Made by a program: the position numbers and the translations under genes. The notes below the pieces were generated by a model, which worked only from the letters and a program-made list of their open reading frames with translations, made no database searches and was not told where the DNA came from. 40,689 bases of DNA, taken from contig QAXH01001575.1 in assembly GCA_004335635.1 (NCBI GenBank), positions 1-40,689 on the forward strand. The letters are read 5' to 3'. This stretch comes from Chloromonas sp. AAM2. Taxonomy: Eukaryota > Chlorophyta > Chlorophyceae > Chlamydomonadales > Chlamydomonadaceae. This document shows, piece by piece, positions 1 through 12,500 of the stretch (position 1 is the first letter of the stretch; each line of letters begins with the position of its first letter).

Positions 1-13
1 TGGCCTTGACTTT

Positions 14-176
14 TGCGGCCCCGTCCTGTTTTGCTTTGGTTTGGCCTGCCTGGCCTGCTTTGTTCCTTGCTTTCGTTTTGCTTTCTTGCTCAGGGTAGGC
101 CAGGGCGGTGCCCATCCCGTTCCGTGTCCTCTGACGGCTTCCCTGGTGTAAATACATATATATAAAAACATCTCGG
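14..176 (+). repeat. Dispersed repeat family A, copy 1
   Basis: Contains TTGGCCTGCCTGGCCTGCTT, then the core CAGGGTAGGCCAGGGCGGTG followed by CCCATCCCGTTCCGTGTCCT. Further copies are at 3581-3650 and 11513-11660. It sits in what should be intron 4 of oxidase copy 1, whereas the other copies are in introns 10 and 5, so these are separate insertions and not inherited intron sequence. Confidence 0.65.
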
Positions 177-343
177 TTGCACAATAGCTTCTGGTTGCTC
201 TGCATGTGAAAAGTGTCCGGAATTGAGTCCATAACTTGTATGCTGTTGCTACTTCTGTCCCGTCCTGATCCGCCGTGCAGGCATTTTGTGCACTGGTTCC
301 AAGACTTGACAGAGCTTACTTGCTGCTTGGCTGGCAAATGCAG

Positions 344-3300
344 GAGCGTGCAGGTGGCATGCCAGATGGCCGCAGGGTGCTCCGGATCTACGACTACCAG
401 GCTAACCCCACCGTCCTGCCAGACACTGTTATGCTGCGCTATGACCGCTGGTATCCCACTGGTGAGGAAACTGATGAAGAGCAGGCTTCCTGCAACTGGG
501 ATACGCCTGCACATGCACAAATGCACCGTGTATGCTTTTCCTTTGATCTGGGTCAGCGGCATTAGTCAGCACCTTGTATGAGCATGGAAATCCCATCCAT
601 TGCATATGCCCACACATCATGTTCGTGTGCTTGGACATCTATAGCTGCCGCCATGCACAGCCCGAACTGGTGCGCCTGGAAATCAAATTCCATAATGCCG
701 TGGTAGTGCTGCACCGCTGCTGCTGTTCACAGACGCTTTCAACTTGCACCATCAATTGAAGGTATGCAACAAATTTTCAAACGATTGCTGTTTTGCCTGC
801 AGTCACCTTGCTGGCAGACAACAACATGTTCATCATGGGAGGGACCAAGACGGCTACAGAGAAGAGTTCACCAAACCCGTGGTTTGAAAGGTACATGCCA
901 GACGACCTAATTTGCATCGCGTGGGATTTCATTAACCTTGTCAATTGACAGGTATGACTCATGTTTAGCTGCTACAGTGTTGCTGCTGAAACACTACTAC
1001 ATGGGGAACTTCAGAATATGCCATGTCACCAGACTTCAGAGCGACTCGAGGATCCAACACATCAATCATACACCATCTGAAAGAACAACAAAGAAGCAAA
1101 ATTGACCAGGAACCAGGAACCCCCTGGCACTCCTGTTATCTACATCGTACAGTTTCGCTTGCCAGCATCGCTTGCCAGGCCAACTTTACGCTCATGTCCC
1201 CAGCGGCAGACTTGCTTATCTACCTTATCCACGCATGCAGGTGGCTTTCCTTCAACGACACTAACTATCCGCTACCAAGGCATGCCATTGATCCCAGCTA
1301 CCTGCCCGAAATGGCCAAGGTAAGAAATGAAAGGGCCACAAAGCCAAAAGTAAGGATTAAGGCTGCCTTGATCTGTGCATGACAGTTTGCCTGCACAGGT
1401 GCATTATACAGTGACATGCCCTATTCCCAAACGTCCCAGCATAGCCCTATGGAGTTTAGCTGCAAGGGTGATATATAAGATAACCACCAAAGATAGCACA
1501 ACAGGCCACCATGGTAGGACCAATCAAGCTGCCTCTTGCGTACATTTTGAACGCTGCATAGACAGGAGATGCCGGTTGGCCACTGTAAGGAGGCCGAGCG
1601 GTTACGCAAAACCCCCTTGCTTGACTGCTGCATGTTCACAGCCTCAATGGCAAAGGGTCATTGACAGGTGTTTGGGCGCCTATTCATGAGCAACATGGGC
1701 AGTCATAGCCCTGCCTTAGGTGAAAAACATTGGGATTAAAAAACAGATACTGTCATTACGACAGGCAGTCCCAAACACTCTTTGTGTGCCCCTGCTTTGC
1801 AGCAATTCTATCCTGCCATGTTTGTCCTACCCACAAGCGAGGTGTTCATTCTCCAGGATCAGTACAGCCGGATCATCAAGCCCAATGGTGAGCTGCATGT
1901 CAGGTGCTGCGTTAATAGAAGCATACATGCAGACTGAGCCACTGACTGTGGGAAGAATCGGCACTGATTGCTGCAGGGATACCCAGACTGCTGACTCCTC
2001 AAGCGGGGGCCTTGAGATGTGTCATCTGTTTGTGCCTTGTATTGCTGATTTTCGCATGCAGCTGAACCTGAGAATTTGAATAACACTCAGCAGCATTCCG
2101 TTTGTCCGGTTGTTCGTTGTTGCAGCACCTTCCTGGCCTTCTTGACATGGCGCCTGTTGATCGGCTGTCAACTGGTCAGGGAACCACTCCTGTGGGCCAA
2201 CCTGTCCTGCTGCAGCACACCAGGTTGACACTCAACAATCAAATGACTGTTGAACATATCATACGGTATCATATGGTAGCCTTGTGGTGCTGACCGGTAC
2301 AGGTCTGTACCGCACAGTCGTTGATCCGGCCACGGGCACGGCTAAGTCGCTGCAAGGTCCTCTTTGTAAGTACCACACCGGCACCGGCGCTAGCCAGGTG
2401 TCCACACTCTCTGCCTTGCAGTTTTGGTGCCACGTACTTAGCTCGTCCGTTTTAAAGTGTCAGCACGGCCTGGCATCATATCAGGTTTTCACATCAGATG
2501 CTTGTGCCTGGACATGAGTTTGTACTGAGCGAGAATTCCTACCCAGTACTTGTGGGATCATCACCCTGTAATGCGGAGCGAACCATTCGTACACCGTTTG
2601 GATTGGATTGATGAGATACGACTTTATCAAGCCACTTGAGGCTGCTGATCAAATCACTTGAATATACAAACCGTTCAGGAACACGAGCTGCTGTGGTGGT
2701 TGCTCTGTGTGTGAGACCTGTTGGAATTCTTGTGCATTTGTAGGTGACATTGAAACCATCACTTATTGTTCCTCTTTTGGGGTACCAGGAATCTAAGCTC
2801 TACGGCTTGCTCACACAAAAGCCTTGGAAGCTTCACAAGCCAGTCCGCTGGTAGCATGCCAACCCCCCATGTTATGTGGCGGCTTTCCTGCTGTAACACC
2901 GTGCCTCAACGCAGACACGTTCAAGTGGAAGACACAGTTTCCCTTCCTTGGAATGGCCGCCATGATGCCCCTGACGTACGAGAACAACTATGGCTCGGTG
3001 AGTGCACTCCTGTAACATCGGTCACGCCAAATGACGTGTGACGTCACACCAGGCATAGAAATGTAAGCCAGTCACAACCAAAAAAAACCGAAGTTTGCCA
3101 GTTCTGGGACAATGCCGTTCACTTGGTGCCAAGGCACTCAAATCTGCACTCTCGAGATCAGTTCAAACTTGTCTACCAACACATAGCATTTGGACTGTTT
3201 TGACCCACCGGTGACAGCAGACGCACCATTTGTCACAGAGCCACCATTGGCCATAACAAAACTGTCCCAGAACTGGCAAACATCTTTTTTTGGTCACAAC

Positions 3301-6300
3301 GGTGCTGCTCACTCGTTGTGTTTCAATGTCCACCAAATGCAGCAGCCCGCTCATCATTAGAGCGGTAGGTGCGGCTTGACACATGTTGCAGCAGCCAGTG
3401 CCACGTAGAGGCTTCTTTGCCTGCTTTGTTTGCTGTGCATGATGTGTTACCCTGCTGCTGCCGTGCCCATGCGACAAAGCCATGGGAAAGGAGCGTTACC
3501 CTGATGGTAGTTGCGCTTTTTGCCCGGGCTTTCTTAACCACGCTAACCAGCGTCCACTTTCTTTCTTTCTGTTACCCTGCTCAGGGTAAGTCAGGGCGGT
3601 GCCCATCCTGTTTTGTGCCCTGTGACTCCTCTCTGCTGTAAATATAAGTGTAAATGAGTATGTCAAAGGTGGTTGGGTGCATCTTTCAATGCTCGTTGCT
3701 CCCTGAAGGTTGACATAGTCGTGTTTGGCGGCGGCAAGTACCCCGACACCACTGATGCCGTGCTCTACTGCCCCAGCACCAACAACACGGCAAAGACCAC
3801 TCCAGCTGGGTCGTTCAGTTACAGGTAGGAAGTGGTTGTTTAACATGGTTTGAGGGCACATCCAACCTCAAGATGGGCTAAAGTTTGATCGCTCATTTGC
3901 TGACGTGGTTGGGATAGAAACGGCGCGGCTTGTGTGTGGGAAGTGAAAGGTATTGCATATGTAACCCGAAGTGTGTTTAGGACGGAGGCGGACATGGCGT
4001 CAAGAGGTGCTACAATCTAGGCACAGCATGCGTTTGGAAAGTGGAACATATGCACGTCCGTGACATGATTTGTGAGCAAGAGTTTGCCAAGGCAAACATG
4101 CCTTTAGTCCATCATCACGGTTGAGAGTCGAACTGGCCTCCCATGCCTAGCACCGTACTCTCCTGACAACAAATTGCTTGCTCGGTTTGTGCAACCTGTT
4201 TTGGTTGCAGGATGACAATCAGCTGGGCATGGGTTGGTGAGTAATCTAGATATTCCTACGGCCATTGCATGCCAGTGAGCACTAGGGTGGGAATGAAGGG
4301 TTGTGTATGAGAACTTCAAACACACTGAGTGCAAAACATGGTCCCAGTGATAAGCATGCGTATTTACTGCATCTGCTACCTTTGCGTTGTGCAGGTAACG
4401 ACTGGCAGTACACCTTCAGTGATTGGTGAGTGAGCGTGTTGGCTTCGATCACATGGCATGCCGGATGCTGAACAATGTCGTCCAGACAAGATCAGTTGCA
4501 GTAGATTTAGACAGGAGTACGTTCATTAAAGGTTGTCTGAAATGCCTCCCCTCCCGCTCTTGCCCCGGCTGAGCAGGGCCCCCCCGGTCTGAAGACCGTG
4601 CAACAACAGCTACAACAACTGCTACCCACACAATCCGCCCCCCCACACCATCAGCTGATATGTACAGCAGTGACACTGCCTGATACCAGAGTCGAGTCCT
4701 CACAATCACCCTTGCCTGCTCCTCGCATTCCTTTGCAGGACTGAGGAGAGCATGGGCGTTCCGCGTGTGGGTGGTGACGCTGTGCTGCTGCCCAATGGGG
4801 ACACGGTGCTGGTGGGAGGGGCGCAGGTGAGGCAAGGGCGCTCAAATCATCAAAATTGATAGGGCTGGCACAGATGCAACGTCCAGAAATGTGCTGTGGT
4901 GCCCGCTATGTGATAAACAGGCTGATGTGCAGCTGTGTATGCCAGGCAGCATCCATACCGGCTTGTATTGCAGAAGGGTGAGTGAAGAGGCTGTGGGGCT
5001 GACGAACCTGGCATGCAGTCAGCAAGTCTCTTGTAGTGCGCGGCATGAGTTGAGCAGGTTGTTGTGCAGTCGTGCACCAGTGCCGACGTGTTTGCAAGGA
5101 GAGCGGGTCAAGGGCCTGGCAAACCTGGTGTGCACTGCAGGCCCATTGTATTGTGACCGCTGTGTGCCGCGGTGATGCTGAGTGTGTGCTGACAACTACC
5201 TGTGCACTGCATGGTTCTGCCTTGCAGACTGGCTGCTCATGTGGCATCAGGAGTGGCGTAAACCGAGGCAACTACCCAGCTCTGTGGCCCGTGCTCTACC
5301 AGCCTGACAGACCTGTGGGCGAGCGCTACACCGTCTTGACTGCCGGTTCAATCGCCAGAATGGTGGGCTATGCATAGGAATAGTCCGGGCTAGGCCTTCA
5401 TGACAGGAGCCATTCTCAGCTTGACCTATGTGACACTTCATGAAGCACAGACATTGTTCGGTCCTGCCTGACGAATGTGATGGGCATCTTTGATGCTAAC
5501 CAGCAACGGAAGGCCTGATATGACAAGCAAACAACAAACAGTTCCCTGTAAGGGCAGTCTGTCTGCCGCCAGGCTGTACAGCCTCGTGGTCATGATTGTG
5601 CATCACCTGCGCAGTACCACGGTACGGCCGCTCTGACCACGGAGGGAACACTCCTGATTCAGGGTGAGTTGAACTTGTATATGTCCTCGCATCTCTAGGC
5701 GCATAGATGTCAGCATGCACGTGTGCATGTCTGTCTTCTCTGCCTTTCATCTTCAAGGCAAACAAGATGCTGTCACGTCCTGTTGAGGTGATATGAGGAG
5801 CTGGTTCATTGTTCTTGGTGGGTCAAGTCCCTGCTCTTGGTAGCTCAACTTTTCAATGGTCTTGGTCTCGGGCAGGCTTTCCTGAGGTGACAGCAGCTAA
5901 GTCTTGGTTACATGGGTTTTTTGCTCCTGCTTTGGAATTTAGCTCGGTACGACACCAACCGTGTAACAAGGACCAAGGTGACACTAAAACAGCTGCTGCT
6001 TCGCATGCAGGTTGTGATGCTTGTGAGAAGAAACAGCTGGTGACCACTGCGGCCTGGTGGAGCGGCAGCCCAGATGGAAGGGTAGGTGAAGGCATGCACA
6101 AATAGTTGCGACAAAGGAGGAGCATGCAAACAAGTTATTCTCGCAACATACCACAGTCGCACATTTCAACTCATGGTGGTGAACGGGTGAGCAGGCACAC
6201 GCGGCTCGCAGTCGTCATGTGTGATTGTGGTCCTTCACATGACATGGAAGCCTGCTCATGACGTACAAATACGAGAAGAGTTTGTCACAGGGGCGCACGT

Positions 6301-7166
6301 ATGCCTGGACCCACTGAGATCAGGCTTGTATGAACAACATCAAAACAGCAGTGCACTGCACTCTGTGAGGCTGCAACAAGGCGCACAGCATTACATTAAA
6401 ATGTCAAGGAGCACACGTCAGTCACTACTGTCTGGTTCGTTGGGCTTGCCTACTGCAGTACAAGAAACACAGGCAAGCTGAAGGCACCAGTTTGTCAAGC
6501 TGCTGTAGAAGTATTACAGGGGGGAAAACACGTCCTATGCTGTCACCCCGTGCAGTGGGAGTTCCGCATCGAGGAGTTCTTTCCTCCCTACGCCCTGGAC
6601 GTCAACGCAAAGCCCAAGATCACGGCAATCAACGGCGGCACCAACACCATCACAGCAGTCAACTACGGCCAGACCTTCACCCTTTCATGGGCGCCCTTGG
6701 TTGCTGGAGTCACAGATGTGACGGTGACCAAGGTGTCTCTAGTGGCGCCCTCTGCAGGTTAGTGCACCGCCTGGTTCTGAATCACCATCTTTCATCATTA
6801 CACGGCTTTTCGCGGTTCAATGCAAGGAACTGCACCTAGGTTCTGAATTGGATGCACGCACTCAACATATTCCGGTTGAAGAGCACAAGGAATGCAGAAA
6901 CAGCTGTGCCTGTCCAAAGCCTGAACCACTGTGCAACGGCATGACGTGCTGTTTGCTTGCTGCCCGCAGTTACCCACGGCTTCAATACCAACCAACGTGT
7001 GGTCTTCTTGCGGATTGTCAGCCAGACAGACAACACTGTGACAGTCCAGGTGCCCAGCACAATTGCAGTGCTCCCGCCTCAAATCTACAAACTCTTTATC
7101 ATGAACGGAAAGACCTATTCCAAGGCGGCGTGGGTCAAGCTGACAAAGCCTGGGCCCGTGGGATAA
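344..7166 (+). CDS. GLOX: Copper radical oxidase (glyoxal oxidase-like), copy 1, 5'-partial
   Basis: Predicted secreted copper/tyrosyl-radical oxidase that would oxidise small aldehydes or alcohols and reduce O2 to H2O2. Exons 5-19 are visible: 344-461, 803-890, 1241-1319, 1803-1887, 2303-2365, 2915-2997, 3709-3824, 4211-4236, 4395-4425, 4739-4826, 5228-5362, 5615-5663, 6011-6081, 6556-6757, 6970-7166. All are in phase, giving 476 C-terminal residues, and every junction matches copies 2 and 3. Kelch-like blades lead to the radical Tyr in DRWYPTG (exon 5), the Tyr-His copper ligands at the start of exon 16 (YHGTAALTTEG), and a C-terminal DUF1929/E-set domain (exons 18-19) with the third ligand His in VTHGFNTNQR. 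Exons 1-4, with the signal peptide and the cross-linking Cys, would lie left of the window. The tail is short and ends KPGPVG. Exon 11 uses a GAAG acceptor, unlike the usual TGCAG. The family is firm; the substrate is unknown. Confidence 0.9.
3079..3292. mobile_element. Complete hAT-like MITE in intron 10 of oxidase copy 1
   Basis: A 214-bp non-coding element. The left end CAAAAAAAACCGAAG is followed by TTTGCCAGTTCTGGGACA. The right end, read on the minus strand, is CAAAAAAAGATG followed by the same TTTGCCAGTTCTGGGACA core. It is flanked by perfect 8-bp direct repeats GTCACAAC at 3071-3078 and 3293-3300. An 8-bp target duplication with short terminal inverted repeats fits the hAT superfamily. 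It carries no transposase. Confidence 0.85.
3581..3650 (+). repeat. Dispersed repeat family A, copy 2 (partial)
   Basis: CTCAGGGTAAGTCAGGGCGG then TGCCCATCCTGTTTTGTGCC matches the core of the repeat at 91-176. It lies in intron 10 of oxidase copy 1, 290 bp beyond the MITE. Confidence 0.6.
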
Positions 7167-9535
7167 GCAAGCAGCACGCACTGCACTTGCCATGTGATAA
7201 CCATGGTATTATCTGGACGATAACCATGGTATTACATGTGTGCGGATTTCTGTTCAAGCGCTTGTGCCCAACCCGGCATGTGACCAGACTGCAAACGTCC
7301 GCAGATTCAATCCATATGCGGGTATCATCACTACCCTGGCTAATCACGTGAGAAGAGTAACTCCAACCCGTCCAATCCTACAAGTTAAGAGGATTGCAAC
7401 ACACCGCGATAGTAATGGTGGTGGTCTCCCCTCAAGGGACTATTCTGTCCGCAAACCTCATGAGACCGAAAATGCGGACGCTGCTGCGATGCCTGGCATG
7501 CCTGGCTACTCACACATCATCAAATTGATAACTCACCTCCTGAATCTGGGCATCAGCTGGGGCCTGCCCCCTGTGACCCGCTCTTGTCGTGGCTCGTGCC
7601 CAAAGCTGCATTTCCTGTTGTCATTGGTTTGTCATTAATTTGACAGTTGCGAAACTCTTTCCGCTTGCCAACTTCCCCCTTGTGCAATCATCCTCTTGCT
7701 CGCGTTTCTTCCATCCCTCCCTTGCTTTTGTTTGCTAGCCCACGATTAATCAAACATTTCCATGCATCTCTCATGCTCTCGTCCTTCCATCCTTCGCCTT
7801 ACTGGCCGCTTACTGCTTGCTCGTCTGGTCAGGATGATATCCGCCTTCGTCTAATACATGAATTGCTACTGACTGCGCCCCTTGGCACAAGCCCCTTTGA
7901 GTTAAGATTGAGTTAAGAAATGCCACCTCAGTTTCACATGTTACTGTATTGTAAGGTTGTGATCACATGTTGAATCACGTGCAGGGATGCCAGCAACAGA
8001 CGTCGTACTTTTGTTGACCTCCCGACACTGGATGTATCGATTCTTGCACAGCTTGTTCAATTTCACACCACCTGCGTGTCTCCGCCACACAGTCACGTGA
8101 AGGAAAACCAACATGGACACTTGACGGTAGAAACACCTGTTCATATGAAATGTATTGCTGTTGCGATGTCACAATGAGGAAGGTACAAACCTTACATGAT
8201 ACTCTGACAGGAGGGAAAAAAAGAAGTTGGGTAATGGCAACGCCCGCGGGAAGCCGCTGGTTAATCAAACTCGCGATTTGCGGCACATTGTGGCACAGGT
8301 CCTAAGGAAGGCTCACATATGGTGGTTACCATGAGGATCAGAAACTGATGGAGGATTACGGTGGAGGAAGACAGTTGCGATGTTGCAAGTGCAGACCACG
8401 GCACACAAAAGTAAAGGGGTGTGTTGGACGGTCTCGCAGCACAGGCAATTCACTACTGGCCTACAAGACTGGGGCATCTAGCAGCCATTGAATTGAAAAA
8501 ATGTGTTGGCAGCACGTGAAATTGCCATCGTAGGGCCCACCGCACCAATGACCTATCTGTGCTCCTGCCGACCCTCATGGATTGATAGGCCAACGAGCAG
8601 GCGTTCTTGGAAGTGTGTAATTTATATTTGCGTTGGACGTGCCTCCTGATGTGCACTCCAGGACCGTTTGAGGACAGTCCAGACAGCCCCAACACGGTTA
8701 CACAAGGCCGTACCCACTTGCAATGCCTACATTTGCACGATGATATGCAGTGCCAGAAGGATTTGCTGAGCAGCGTACGAGACATGGCTACGAAGTGTGG
8801 ACAGTCCAGACGGCCCCAAGCAGACAATCGATTTTTCGCAGCACAACTCGCAGCAAGCATGTTACCCAGCCTGTTCCTGTTGCTTTGTTGCAACTACGAA
8901 AGGCATCACGTCAGCGATCCACGCTCACCTCCTGAAGAAAGTGAGACAGCCTATTGATTCGGCGACAGATTTGCAATGCATTGCAACTCAACTGCAGCGA
9001 CATGCTGATGTATGCAAGGAGCCATTGTAGAGCAACCAAAGAATTACAGAACTGTTTCCGTTGCATGCAGCTGTTGCATGCGAGGCAGAGTTGGCGACGG
9101 GCAGCTGTCAATCGGCGAGGCAGTGGACGCCCCTGATTCTTGGATGTGTCCACTACATATGCCGTAGCTGGATGGCTAAATAGGTGGGATGTGCCCATAG
9201 CTGGATGCCTCGGGGCGGCGAGTTGCTACGGTTTCAGATCCTGTGGCCAGTTCTAGCCCTCGACAGCTGAAGTATTCCGCTAGCTGGTCGGCCCCTGAAT
9301 GGCGCCTGGAGAACCTGTGTGCCGCTCTGGCTCTGGACTGTTTGTTGTATCAAGGCGGTACGAAAGGTGTCACGTGTCTGCGGCAGGGTGTTTCGTAAGG
9401 CGAACCTGCTACATATGCAGGCGGTCAGCTTGTCAAGCATATTTCGACATTCTTGTTATACCTGGAATCCCTGGCATAGGCTCTTGTGCAGTCACTCAAG
9501 TCGCGGACGTGATCCAAAGTTGCAGTTCATATCAA
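7167..9535. other. Intergenic region between oxidase copies 1 and 2
   Basis: Holds the 3' flank of copy 1, one copy of repeat family B, a pyrimidine-rich stretch (about 7640-7830) and presumably the promoter of copy 2. GATAACCATGGTATTA occurs twice (7197-7212 and 7220-7235) and, with its flanks, forms an imperfect palindrome. No gene was recognised and no ORF here resembles a known family. Confidence 0.6.
7340..7475 (+). repeat. Dispersed repeat family B, copy 1
   Basis: GCTAATCACGTGAGAAGAGT, then CCAACCCGTCCAATCCTACA and ACACACCGCGATAGTAATGG, ending near GAGACCGAAAATG. The same order of blocks occurs inverted at 36395-36537. Partial copies are at 10372-10475 and 23425-23500. It lies between oxidase copies 1 and 2. 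Confidence 0.7.
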
Positions 9536-12500
9536 ATGCTTGGGATACGCGCCCGTGGACTGGTACTCTTCGCTACGCTCGCCCTCTTCTCTACCGTGCA
9601 AGCCTCTCCACCAGTAGTCGTTCCTCATTCACCAGCCGTCGCCAGCTTTGATGGCTCCGTCCTCCCCAACACAGATTCATTGCCGTTTCCTTCGGGCTGC
9701 GCTAATCCAGCATGGACCGAAGCGGATTTCAAAACATGCCTCATGCCACGCATCAATGGAAAGATTTACGACGGTCCCGAGCATCCGAACTGGGACAGGG
9801 CGGGGGTGAGTTACCTCGGCGGGTCAAACGGCTTGATCCAGCTGTCGAACACGGTGTTGCATCGAATTCTACACGCTGTTTTCTTCGTATTGTATGCAGA
9901 GCTGGAGCAAGTGGCAAGTGAAGACATATCGCGCAACGACACCCATTATTGGTATCGAGGTGAGCTTAATGGACGTTGTACTTTTGGCAGGCGAGCAGTT
10001 GTAGTAGAAGCACTCCTGGATGAAGCTCCTCAGCAAACCCTGACTGCGCTCACCTCGAATGCCTTCACTTGCTTCACAACTATGTCCGTCGGGGACAGTG
10101 GCAGTCAGGTTATTGTTGGTTATTGCCTGTAAGTCACACAGGCTGTGACTGTTGTCGTCTACGCTTTGCCTTTGCAAGCAGGTGGCGCACGTTCCAGGCA
10201 CTGATGCCTACCTCTTCGTCGGACGCAGCAGCGAAATCAGTTTTAGTCCAGATGGCGATGTGGTTACAGGTCAGTGTCTGGCACACTAAACCACATGAGG
10301 GGAGGCACTGACAATCACATGCTGAATGTGTGAGGCACGCTGGCCTCGATGCACAGACTATGGGGCTTGATTGAACCCGTCCAACCTACAAGTGAAGGGG
10401 ATTGCGACACACCGCGATAGTGTGTTGCAACCTATGTCCAACCTACAAGTGAAGGGCAATGCGACACGCTCAGCCAAGACCATCCCTTTTTGTCCCTGCT
10501 TTATGGCTGACTTGCTCTCACGCTGCCGCCACCCTGCCATCTCACATCACATCGCTATGACCAGCCTGCTGATCACTGGCAGGGGTTCCAAATGTTTGCC
10601 TTTCCTGGCCATGTTGCTTCACAATGCAGGCGTGTATGACTTGGCCACAAGCGAGTTCAGGAACGTATCAACAACCACCAACCCCTTCTGCGGAGGTCTT
10701 GCAATCACACACGATGGCCATGTCTTGGTGGCAGGAGGCACCACCTCAGTGGGTGCAACATCGCATTTTGTACTGGACTGGTGCCTAACCAAAGATGATG
10801 TATGTTTGCTTGTCTGGAAGCGTCATGCCTCTGTGATTGCCCTGTTGCAATGATACCCAGGTCAGAATTCTGTGGCGTCACGCATAGATGTGCGCATGCG
10901 TGTCACGTGAGCTCTACATCCACCATGCATTCATAGTTCGGAATAGTGCATTGCGTGCACAGGAGCGCCCAGGAGGTCAGCCAGATGGCCGCAGGAAAAT
11001 CAGGCTGTACAATTACCAGGCCGATCCTTACACGCTGCCCGACGTAGCTGCTATGACTGCTGATCGATGGTACCCCACTGGTGAGACACTTAACGGATGC
11101 CTTTGCTGACATGCCACGTTACAAGGAGGGAGCGCAAACCAGGAAGCACGTCCAACGCAAACATCAACTATTTGCGCAAATTGCAAAAAAAAAAATCACG
11201 CATTACCCGACAGGGCACCTTCCGAAAGCACCCAGTAAGCCATTTCCTCACTTGCGCCCTTCCCACCAGCACTGCGTACCCATTGTGCAGTTCAGCCAGT
11301 CCTTCCAGCCAATCTTATTCTCCCCTCTGCTGCTAGACTGCCTTGTTGACTTAAATTGTTTCGCCCTATAGCAGCCTGGCTGCCTATTTGTAACGGATCT
11401 TTCGAGCACCTCACACGTTAATGTTGTCCTAATGCTAGTTCTCTACACTCCTCCTAGGCGTTTGGGTCTCCTGGCCCTTCTTGCGTCCCTTGCTATAGTC
11501 TTTAAATTAGCTTAGGCGGCCCTATCGTGTTTTGCATTCAGTTGGCCTGCCTTGCCTGCTTTGTTCCCTGCGTTCGTTTGCTCAGGTAGGCCAGGGTGGT
11601 GCCCATCCCATTCCGTGTTTTGTGACGGCTTCCCTAATGTAAACACATGTGTATAAGCTGTGGTGTGGTGCATGTTGGCTTCCTTGATCTTCTGCACACG
11701 GGTATGGGCATGCGAGATACTATGCATGCCACGGTATGCCTGCTTCTGCCGCTTGCAGTCACGCTTCTGGCAGACAACACAATGCTTGTTGTGGGAGGAA
11801 CCAAAACGGCCACGGAAAGGAGCACACCAAACACAATATTTGAAAGGTGGGTTCTTCATCAGTCATGGTCGTGTAAGTCAGCCTCTTTGCACCAACAAGG
11901 GCTTTGCATCCACTTTACGGATGCACTTATCTTGGTGGTTTGTGCACCGATGCTGTGCTGTGAGGTTGCTGGCATACACAAGTACCAATCTCTGCCATTT
12001 AGTAACGCAAAACTCACAGCTGATCAACATCACAACGAACATACAACACACCAACACGTGGCAAGCAGGCACACATCTCTGCCATCCTTGTCAATCCGTG
12101 CTACAATCCGTGCTACAATCAAGCCATTCAACCCTTCAACCCTGGCTTATGCCTGCTTGCCATGTGTTGGTGTGTTGTATGTTCGTTGTGATGTTGATCA
12201 GCTATGAGTTTTGCGTGACTGAACACAGGTGGGATCCCGCAAATAAGGCACAATTCCCGATCCCAAAGTATGACATTGAGCCGTACTTCAGGCCTCAAAG
12301 TGGCAAGGTGAGATGGCAGCTGTGCCATAGAGTGTCTTGCTGACACGGGGTGCGTGCCTAGGTCTAGTTGGACTGACGCACACGACGTTGGTTACAAAAC
12401 ACAGCATGTCCTAGGCATCTTCCAGTCTTCATGCATACTCATGATGCATACTGGTTTGCTTTTCCATTTCCATTCTGTCTTCAACATGGAAGAGCAGAGC

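Noticed and set aside
9299..9535. 79-residue N-terminal extension of oxidase copy 2
   Set aside because: The frame is open upstream, but the signal peptide starts at the ATG at 9536 and copy 3 aligns from that point.
11660..12343. 227-aa open frame on the plus strand
   Set aside because: It crosses exon 6, intron 6 and exon 7 of oxidase copy 2 in a shifted frame. Its repeated peptides come from the inverted repeat.
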